Below are positions 25,290-31,118 of a stretch of DNA of 64,000 bases, in pieces. The notes below the pieces were generated by a model that was not told where the DNA came from, made no database searches, and saw only the letters and a list, made by a program, of their open reading frames with translations. Position 1 is the first letter of the stretch. Every line of letters starts with the position of its first letter. Source of the stretch: JBAZHE01 sp041652555 (GTDB lineage: Bacteria > Patescibacteriota > Patescibacteriia > Patescibacteriales > WJLG01); the NCBI GenBank assembly GCA_041652555.1, contig JBAZHE010000004.1:1-64000 (forward strand), written 5' to 3'. The position numbers were made by a program, and so were the translations under genes.

Positions 25290-26186
25290 ATGAAAAAAAC
25301 TTCAAGTATTGCAATAGCAAAAAAAGGAGCTCTAAAAAAGATAACAGATAACATAGAAAAAATCTATGACGATTTTATAGTCAATGAAAAAATATATCAG
25401 CTTAGAATTGTTTGTCATTCTAAACCCGGTTTATACGAAAAGAACGAAGAAGCTGTCTCAAAAATAAAAGACATTGAAGAGCTTGTAAATTTTTTAGATG
25501 ACCGGAGAATTGAACAATTTGATGAAGACGATAAAAATGAAGCGAAAGACGAAAACATAGCAAAAGTTAGAGCTTTATTGGCGTTGGAAGAAAAAGAATG
25601 GGCTGAAAAAAATAAAAGACCTTGGCCACCAGAAGAAGAGTCCAAATTTGAGAGAGAAGACTATATAAAAAATGAAGCCAAAAGAATTATGAAAGGCTCG
25701 ACGGCTATTTTTCTTTTTAACCGAATCAATATTAATCCGGATTTATGGCGAAGTGTAATTGCGGCGATGTTTTTGCGTGTTCCGATAGAAAAAGTTTTGG
25801 AATGTAAAGAATCAATTTTAACTAAATATTTTTTACCGACAATTGATAATGATTGTTTAATAGTGCGTATCAATGAAATGACAAAGCCGGCAGATTTCGA
25901 ACTAATTATAGATCTTTTAGGAACTAAGCAAAATGATTACGCAAAAAAATACGGATACATAAATAGTACGAGCACTACGGGATACCCAAGCCGCAAAGCG
26001 GACAAAATAATAACCGAATGCTATTTCAAAAGAATGGACATTAATCAAATTCACGACGAATTAAAAAATCAAGGAATTACTAAAAAATATTCTGAGGCTA
26101 AAATTAAAGAAAGAATCAAAGAGTACTTGACACAGACTCGGCAAACGGAAAAATTATCAGAAAAAATAAAAATTACCTGTGCATAG
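25290..26186 (+). CDS. Conserved-looking protein of unknown function next to lexA
   Basis: 298 residues, mostly helical, highly charged, with no signal or membrane segment. Residues about 110-140 are very acidic or basic (EEKEWAEKNKRPWPPEEESKF). The C-terminal 80 residues look like a helix-turn-helix-bearing domain (KADKIITECYFKRMDINQIHDEL). It follows lexA by 28 bases on the same strand and is probably co-transcribed and so damage-inducible. I recognise no family. A DNA-binding or replication accessory role fits the neighbourhood only. Confidence 0.6.
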   Translation: MKKTSSIAIAKKGALKKITDNIEKIYDDFIVNEKIYQLRIVCHSKPGLYEKNEEAVSKIKDIEELVNFLDDRRIEQFDEDDKNEAKDENIAKVRALLALEEKEWAEKNKRPWPPEEESKFEREDYIKNEAKRIMKGSTAIFLFNRININPDLWRSVIAAMFLRVPIEKVLECKESILTKYFLPTIDNDCLIVRINEMTKPADFELIIDLLGTKQNDYAKKYGYINSTSTTGYPSRKADKIITECYFKRMDINQIHDELKNQGITKKYSEAKIKERIKEYLTQTRQTEKLSEKIKITCA

Positions 26187-26547
26187 AGTTTTTTTCTCTA
26201 CATAAAACTCATATCCTAATTTAACTCTAGTTAGCTAAAATAAATAACTGCATCAAAGATTTTAATTTAACAATTAAAATCTTTTTTTATTACAAAAAAT
26301 CAGCGAAAAAAAGAAAATCACAAAAAACAGAAAAAACTGAGAGATGTGGATAAATTTTTGCTCACGAAAATATTTTCTCAACACCAAGACCATTATCACT
26401 TTTAAAAAAAGATGTTATCCGAAAGATTTTAATTTGACAATTAAAATCTTTTTTTAATCAAATGTAAGCTAAATTTCTAACAACCCAAAATGCTATGATA
26501 ATAATTAAAGAAACACTTTTAAAAAATAATTTTAATTTAATACAACG
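26187..26547. other. Candidate replication origin: two repeated hairpins around a DnaA box
   Basis: Two nearly identical hairpins, AAAGATTTTAATT/AATTAAAATCTTT with four-base loops TAAC and TGAC and T7/T5 tails, lie at 26255-26288 and 26422-26455. Between them is TGTGGATAA (26345-26353), a perfect DnaA-box consensus in reverse, in very AT-rich sequence. The replication-O-like gene starts 92 bases after the second hairpin. Either hairpin alone could be a terminator. Two identical ones without a gene between them suggest a functional unit. Confidence 0.45.
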
Positions 26548-27057
26548 ATGGAAAATGAAACTAAAAACTCAAACGACAAAGAAAGATTCCTTAAATTAAG
26601 ATACGGATTATATGATTGGTTTATGTCAAACCGCTTTAGAGAACCAAAGTCTAAGGTTTTTTTTGCGATTGTCAGGCTTACGGACGGCTGGAATAAATCG
26701 GAGGCAATAATAAACGAAAGGCAACTGGCAAAAATAACAAAAATTAATTCAAGAAACGTAGGAAGATACTTAAAATATATGCTTAACAAAAGAATCTTAT
26801 TTAGACGTGATAGTGGAAAGAAAAAATATGGCAAAACAATGTATTTTTACAAGATAAACAGTCACATACGCCATCCAAAAGATGGCAGTGAAGAAAACCA
26901 CCATTCAGAAGATGGCAATACAGCCATACCGCTTACGGCAAAAACCGCCATAAGCGAGATGGCTATTAAAGATATAAAAGAAATTAAAAATAAAGCTGTG
27001 CAAGAATCTATGGATAAACTTAAAAACTACAAAAAGGGCTACCTAGACGAACAGTAG
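26548..27057 (+). CDS. Phage replication protein O-like (winged-helix initiator)
   Basis: 169 residues. Residues about 15-95 match the RepO N-terminal pattern: LYDWFMSNRFREPKSKVFFAIVRLTDGWNKSEAIINERQLAKITKINSRNVGRYLKYMLNKRILFRR. The invariant R.TDGWNK-type motif and winged helix bind origin DNA. The C-terminal half is polar and repetitive (HHSEDGNTAIPLTAKTAIS) and has no helicase domain, so a host helicase must be recruited. It sits directly after the origin-like region. Confidence 0.7.
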   Translation: MENETKNSNDKERFLKLRYGLYDWFMSNRFREPKSKVFFAIVRLTDGWNKSEAIINERQLAKITKINSRNVGRYLKYMLNKRILFRRDSGKKKYGKTMYFYKINSHIRHPKDGSEENHHSEDGNTAIPLTAKTAISEMAIKDIKEIKNKAVQESMDKLKNYKKGYLDEQ

Positions 27058-27227
27058 AAAAAAGAAAACGAAAGAAAAAAGAAAAAATTGCGGAAGTAAA
27101 GGAACCTCCCCCTTTCTTTGTAAAAATTTCAAAAGAGACTTCCCCTTTTAAAAGACTTTTGATTTTAAGATAGCTTGTAGATTTTCCGCCCGAAAAAATT
27201 AGCCCTCCCCTTTCATTACAACCTAAT

Positions 27228-27293
27228 GGCCGGAGCAAGGACTTTGCAAGAGCCTCGCGGTAATTTCCGGCCGTAACTTAGATTGAACTTCGG
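27228..27293 (+). ncRNA. Structured repeat module, copy 1
   Basis: Stem GGCCGG (27228-27233) with CCGGCC (27267-27272) encloses GAGCAAGGAC-type sequence and is followed by GTAACTTAGATTGAACTTCGG. Copy 2 at 27674 has the same order with a different first base pair in the stem. Transcription is not shown; strand assignment is provisional. Confidence 0.4.
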
Positions 27294-27318
27294 TAAATGG
27301 TTTTTCCACAAAAAGATA

Positions 27319-27481
27319 GGCAGGGGTGAGAAAGAGAAAAAGAAAAAGATAAGCTCCTTTAAAAAACAGAATGAATAAGCGCCCCAAGCTCCCATATTAA
27401 ATTATTAAAAAAAGATTGGGGCAATTATTCTTTCTGTTTTTCAGAAAATAATTTTTTCTTTTTCTCTTTCTCACCTCTGCC
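27319..27481. repeat. 163-bp nested inverted repeat
   Basis: The outer arms (27319-27347 and 27453-27481) match at 28 of 29 positions, beginning GGCAGGGGTGAGAAAGAG. The inner arms (27362-27386 and about 27416-27441) match at about 22 of 25, from AAAAACAGAATGAATA to GCCCCAA. RNA or single-stranded DNA from here would fold into one long imperfect stem. Confidence 0.75.
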
Positions 27482-27556
27482 GAATTATATTCTATCCGAC
27501 TACAAAAAAGTTTTCACAACCGAACGAAATGACTGATAAACATTTAGAAAGCCAAA

Positions 27557-27640
27557 CGCGATGAAAGAAGTTTTTTAAAAGCAAAAACATCCTCCCAAAA
27601 AAATATTATTTTTTGCTTTTAAAAAACTTCTTTGGTCGCG
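27557..27640. repeat. Perfect 24-bp inverted repeat with extended arms
   Basis: Arms 27564-27587 and 27610-27633 (AAAGAAGTTTTTTAAAAGCA onward) are exactly complementary over 24 bp with a 22-base spacer. Adding CGCGA at the outer ends makes 31-bp arms with two mismatches. Confidence 0.8.
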
Positions 27641-27673
27641 ACAATGTTGCAAGATTGACTTTTAGAACGCAAC

Positions 27674-27739
27674 CGCCGGAGCAATGACACAGGCAGAACA
27701 CAAAACTTTTTCCCGGCGGAACTTAGATGAATTTCGCGA
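27674..27739 (+). ncRNA. Structured repeat module, copy 2
   Basis: Stem CGCCGG (27674-27679) with CCGGCG (27713-27718), extendable by one C-G pair, encloses GAGCAATGAC-type sequence and is followed by GAACTTAGATGAATTTCGC. Relative to copy 1 the stem differs by paired changes that keep base pairing. Confidence 0.4.
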
Positions 27740-27788
27740 GAGCAACCGAAGCCAACCACGACAGAATATTTTTCACTTGTCTCCGTTG

Positions 27789-27937
27789 CCTTACTTCGCA
27801 TAACGCATATTCTCGCGAAGTAAGTTGAGAACGTTCTTTCTCCCCTATCTTAATTTAATTCGCGCGCGATTACCTTTGCTTGACCGAGATGTTTAAACGC
27901 GTCTACTTCCGCGAAATATTCGTTATGCGAAGTAAGG
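27789..27937. repeat. Competing inverted repeats (alternative hairpins)
   Basis: CTTACTTCGC at 27790-27799 can pair with GCGAAGTAAG at 27815-27824 (perfect, 10 bp). Its longer form, 27789-27817, can instead pair with 27910-27937 over about 28 positions with few mismatches. The two foldings are mutually exclusive. Confidence 0.55.
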
Positions 27938-28062
27938 GTGCGAGAACGAAAGCTTTACCTGTGTCTCCGACTATTTTCCACGCGAGCCAAGACGAATATA
28001 ATCTAGTGACGAACTTTCGCGAGCGAAGCCTCAAAAACACCAAGACATCCATCTTAAAAAAT

Positions 28063-28113
28063 GGTACAATACAAGAGTGCTTAAGGTGATAAAATCACCC
28101 CCTGTATTGTACC
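28063..28113 (+). promoter_or_regulatory. Operator-like palindrome before xis
   Basis: GGTACAATACA (28063-28073) is inversely repeated as TGTATTGTACC (28103-28113), with an inner GGTGAT/ATCACC hairpin between. It ends 12 bases before the xis ATG. It could be an Xis or repressor binding site, or an attenuating RNA hairpin. Confidence 0.55.
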
Positions 28114-28125
28114 TTAACAATTAAA

Positions 28126-28341
28126 ATGATTGGTTCCCACGCCAACAAAAAATTGATAAACACCGCTGAATTAGCGGAATACCTAAGGTTATCAAAAACC
28201 TCTGTTTATCGTTTGATAGAGAAAAGATCCATTCGCTTTTACAAAGCCGGCGGACACATTCTCTTTGATATTTATGATGTCGATGAATATCTAAAAAATA
28301 GATGCGTGGAACCGATAGAAAGAAAATATGGCAACATATAA
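28126..28341 (+). CDS. xis: Excisionase-family helix-turn-helix protein
   Basis: 71 residues with the MerR-like/HTH_17 pattern NTAELAEYLRLSKTSVYRLIEKRSIRFYKAGGHILFDIYDVDEYL. This is the usual fold of excisionases and small DNA-bending regulators. It overlaps the integrase start by 14 bases, so the two are translationally coupled. It probably controls the direction of recombination and may bind the palindrome just upstream. Confidence 0.75.
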   Translation: MIGSHANKKLINTAELAEYLRLSKTSVYRLIEKRSIRFYKAGGHILFDIYDVDEYLKNRCVEPIERKYGNI

Positions 28342-29427
28342 AAGAGGAAAGGTTTGGTATGTGCGTTTTCGTTACGGACGAGAAAGATGCGTTAAAAAAT
28401 CTCCGGACAATTCTCCGTCTGGGGCCAAGGCTTTTGAAGCCAATTTAAGAAACCGACTTGCTCGAGGAGAAAACATCAACTGCGAAGAAGAAAAAAAGAC
28501 GGATATTTCTTTTGCCGATTTTTCCAAAAAGTTTTTTGATATTTATGTTAAGAATAACAATAAGCTATCAGAGCAAATGCAAAAGAATTATGTTTTCAAA
28601 GCAAGGCTAATTCCTTTCTTTGGCAAAACTAAAATGTCTGAAATATCCAGTTTGCAAATAGAAGAATTTAAGGCTCACGTGCTTGGCACGGGAATTAAAA
28701 GAAAGACAGCTAATAATATTTTAACCATGTTAGCGAAATGTCTTAGAACTGCCGAAGAATGGGAAGTCATTGAAAAAATTCCCCGAATAAAAAAATTCAA
28801 AGTTGAGCCATGCGGTTTTGATTTCTTAACTGAAAAAGATATTGAAGATTTAATTGGGGCGGCTAAGGGAATTTGGAAAGACATGATTAAATTCGCGATT
28901 GATACTGGGCTAAGGCTCGGGGAAATAAGCGCGCTTGATTGGACTTGTGTTGATTTAAACAAGAAAACAATCACGGTAAGAAGATCTTACACAAAAGGTC
29001 AAATGTCATCGCCCAAGAGTAATAAGGAAAGACACATTCCAATGACCAGTCGAGTTTTTGAACTTCTGCAAAATCGTCCGGGAAGAATAGGATTAATTTT
29101 TTCTTTAGAGAATGGCAAACCGATAGAACAAAATCGATGCCGAAATCATATGCTGGCAATCTGTCAAAGAGCCAATCTGAGGCCTTTAAAATGGCACACG
29201 CTGCGTCATACCTTTGCAACTAGACTAATTAGCAATGGTGCCTCCATAAAAGCCATACAAGAGCTTTTAGGCCATTCGGAAAAGCCGTTACCATGAGATA
29301 CGCTCATCTTGAGCCCAACGTTTTAAAAGACACTGTGGAAATTTTAGACAGTTTAGAGATTAGTGGGCACAGGGTGGGCACAAATGCCAAAATTTGCCTC
29401 CCGATAGAGGCAATAAAGCAATTTTAA
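28328..29427 (+). pseudogene. int: Tyrosine integrase, frameshifted just before the catalytic Tyr
   Basis: Site-specific recombinase of the element. The N-terminal arm/SAM-like domain covers about 1-160. Catalytic residues are seen in order: Arg in DTGLRLGEI, Lys in SPKSNKERHIPM, His/Arg in WHTLRHTFATRL, and GHSEK. The frame then ends at 29296. Adding one A to the A4 run at 29280-29283 restores AVTMRYAHLEPNVL, which holds the nucleophilic Tyr, followed by a tail to a stop at 29427. As written, the protein (322 residues) lacks the nucleophile and cannot recombine. Either the integrase is dead and the element is locked in place, or the sequence has a homopolymer error. Confidence 0.85.
29364..29384. 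repeat. Candidate integrase arm-type site, right
   Basis: Same 21 bp as 17254-17274. It lies within the restored 3' end of int (encoding GHRVGTN in the shifted frame), 105 bp inside attR. Confidence 0.55.
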
Positions 29428-29454
29428 AAATCAATTTTTACCCTTTAAATACAA

Positions 29455-29480
29455 CAAAAAAAGGCCATTAAGCCTTTTTA
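29455..29480. terminator. Bidirectional terminator between int and tRNA-Ser
   Basis: Stem AAAGGC/GCCTTT with T-rich tails in both directions. It can end int from the left and the tRNA transcript from the right. Confidence 0.6.
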
Positions 29481-29489
29481 AAATGAGGT

Positions 29490-29510
29490 GCGGAGAGTGA
29501 GGGATTTGAA
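29490..29510. repeat. attR, within the tRNA-Ser 3' end
   Basis: 21 bp identical to attL. It covers the acceptor 3' strand and part of the T-arm of the tRNA gene, so integration left the tRNA intact. Confidence 0.85.
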
Positions 29511-29575
29511 CCCTCGATGCCTTTCGACATGCACGCTTTCCAAGCGTGTGCACTAGACCACTATGCGAACTCTCC
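29491..29575 (-). tRNA. tRNA-Ser (anticodon GGA)
   Basis: 85 nt. Acceptor GGAGAGT/ACTCTCC with discriminator G, anticodon stem CACGC/GCGTG around TTGGAAA (anticodon GGA at 29539-29541, reading UCC/UCU codons), a long variable arm (TGTCGAAAGGCA) typical of class II tRNAs, and T-loop GGTTCAAAT. The 3' CCA is not encoded. It lies downstream of gatA on the same strand and is the integration target of the element. Confidence 0.95.
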
Positions 29576-29664
29576 GATTCGAGTCTTCAATAAAAACCTA
29601 GCCTATTTTTAGCCAGGTATTTATTATATTATATTAAAACAAAAAATATTTCAACCCCTTAAAT

Positions 29665-31107
29665 TTACGGTTTTTTCTCGTGCCAATCAGTTATCTGTTC
29701 AAAATTATGGGCAATTTTAAAAATCTTATCCTCCCCAAAACGCGGACCGATTAATTGCATTCCTAAAGGCAAGCCACTATCAAAACCGCACGGTACAGAT
29801 ATTGCAGGTAAACCAGCTAAAGAAGCTGGAATAACAAAAATATCTTCCAAGTACATTTGCAAAGGATTAGCGGAGTATGAACCAATTTTGTAAGCCCCCG
29901 TCGGTTGTGTCGGAGTTAAAATAATATCCACTTCTTTTAAAGCAGAATCTAATTCTTCTTTTATTTTTGTACGCACTTTCTGCGCCTGCAAATAATAAGC
30001 GTCTCGATAGCCGGCCGACAAGGCATAGGTGCCAAGCATTATTCTTCTCTTTGCTTCACGACCAAAACCTTGACCGCGTGACTTGGTATAAACTTCTAGC
30101 AAATCTTTACCCTTAACTGATAATCCGTATCTTATTCCATCAAAACGCGCCAGATTAGAAGATATTTCCGAAGGAGTGATAATATAATAAACTGGTACGG
30201 CATACTTTGAATGCGGTAAACTAATTTCTTTAAATTCAGCGCCTAGCTCGGTGAATTTCTCTTTTGCTTCGTCAATGGATTTGCGGACAGATTCTGACAA
30301 TCCTTCTCCATAATATTCAATTGGCAAGCCAATTTTAATTCCCTTTAAATTTTCTTTGTTAAGAGAATTTATTTTAACCAGTTCCTCTGGCGTTGAAGCG
30401 TCATACCTGTCATGCCCGGCAATTACTTGCAAAACTAAAGATGCATCCTCGACGGTTTTTGTTAAAGGGCCTGGAACATCAGTAGATGAAGTCATAGACA
30501 TTAAACCAAAACGCGAAGAACGGCCGTAAGTAGGCTTTAAGCCAACAATACCGCAAAAAGACGCAGGGCAACGAACAGAACCACCTGTATCAGTTCCTAG
30601 GGCAAATAAACACATATCAGAGGCCACGGCCGCTCCGGAACCGCCGGAAGACCCTCCAGGAACGCAATCTAAATTCCAAGGGTTATGTGTTGGGCCAAAA
30701 GCACTATTTTCCGTAGAACCGCCATGAGCAAATTCATCCAAGTTAGATTTTCCAAGGAGCACTGCTCCGGCTTCGCGTAATTTTTTAATTATTGTCGCAT
30801 CAAAAGGCGCGATATAGTTTTCCAAAATTTTTGAGGCAGCAGTTGTTTTGACTCCCTTGGTTAAAATATTATCTTTAGCAATATAAGGAATACCCAAAAG
30901 CCCGCCCTTCTCCCCGCTAGCTCGGCGTTCATCAGCCTTTTTTGCTTCTTCCATCGCCTCATTCTCGCAAACCGTCAAAAGCGCTTTTATTTTATCGTCA
31001 ACTTCTTTTATTCTATCAAGACAAGCGCGAGTCAAATCAACCGAAGTTATTTCTCCAGCATTCAATTTGTCCAGTGCTTGTTTTATTGTCAGTTGATTTA
31101 AAAACAT
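29665..31107 (-). CDS. gatA: Asp-tRNA(Asn)/Glu-tRNA(Gln) amidotransferase subunit A
   Basis: The amidase subunit of GatCAB, which turns Glu-tRNA(Gln) or Asp-tRNA(Asn) into the amide form. At 480 residues it has normal length. The amidase signature is clear: the catalytic Lys in GIPYIAKDN, the GGSSGGSGAAVASD Gly/Ser loop and the second Ser in GTDTGGSVRCPASFCGIVGLKPTYGR. gatB is not in the window. The gene follows the Nudix/MTase/CYTH/HAD fusion by 11 bases, with gatC on the other side of that fusion, so the normal gatCA pair has been split. Confidence 0.95.
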   Translation of the reverse strand: MFLNQLTIKQALDKLNAGEITSVDLTRACLDRIKEVDDKIKALLTVCENEAMEEAKKADERRASGEKGGLLGIPYIAKDNILTKGVKTTAASKILENYIAPFDATIIKKLREAGAVLLGKSNLDEFAHGGSTENSAFGPTHNPWNLDCVPGGSSGGSGAAVASDMCLFALGTDTGGSVRCPASFCGIVGLKPTYGRSSRFGLMSMTSSTDVPGPLTKTVEDASLVLQVIAGHDRYDASTPEELVKINSLNKENLKGIKIGLPIEYYGEGLSESVRKSIDEAKEKFTELGAEFKEISLPHSKYAVPVYYIITPSEISSNLARFDGIRYGLSVKGKDLLEVYTKSRGQGFGREAKRRIMLGTYALSAGYRDAYYLQAQKVRTKIKEELDSALKEVDIILTPTQPTGAYKIGSYSANPLQMYLEDIFVIPASLAGLPAISVPCGFDSGLPLGMQLIGPRFGEDKIFKIAHNFEQITDWHEKKP

Positions 31108-31118
31108 ATTTTATAAAT

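Larger units (their letters stand above)
27058..28125. other. 1.07-kb non-coding, highly structured region
   Basis: No frame here looks coding on either strand. It contains two copies of a stem-bearing module, two very long inverted repeats, a set of alternative hairpins and an operator-like palindrome, each listed separately. TTCGCGAG/TTACTTCGC-type words recur throughout. It lies between the replication gene and xis/int. Confidence 0.6.
17114..29510. mobile_element. 12.4-kb integrative element in tRNA-Ser(GGA)
   Basis: Both ends carry the same 21-bp sequence (starting GCGGAGAGTGAGGG, ending ATTTGAA). The right copy is the 3' end of an intact tRNA-Ser gene and the left copy is an orphan fragment of it. 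The genes next to the tRNA are an excisionase and a tyrosine recombinase, the classic order for tRNA-targeted elements. Inside lie a replication-O-like gene, a LexA-like repressor, a restriction-modification system and a RiPP-type peptide cluster. No capsid, terminase, relaxase or conjugation genes are seen, so it is an integrative plasmid-like or satellite-like element rather than a complete phage. Confidence 0.85.

Noticed and set aside
26255..26455. Two repeated hairpins considered as a CRISPR fragment
   Set aside because: Only two copies, 167 bases apart, each a self-complementary stem with T tail; no spacer periodicity and no cas genes.
17114..29510. Element interpreted as a prophage
   Set aside because: Replication-O-like, LexA and integrase genes fit a phage, but no capsid, portal, terminase, tail or lysis gene is present.
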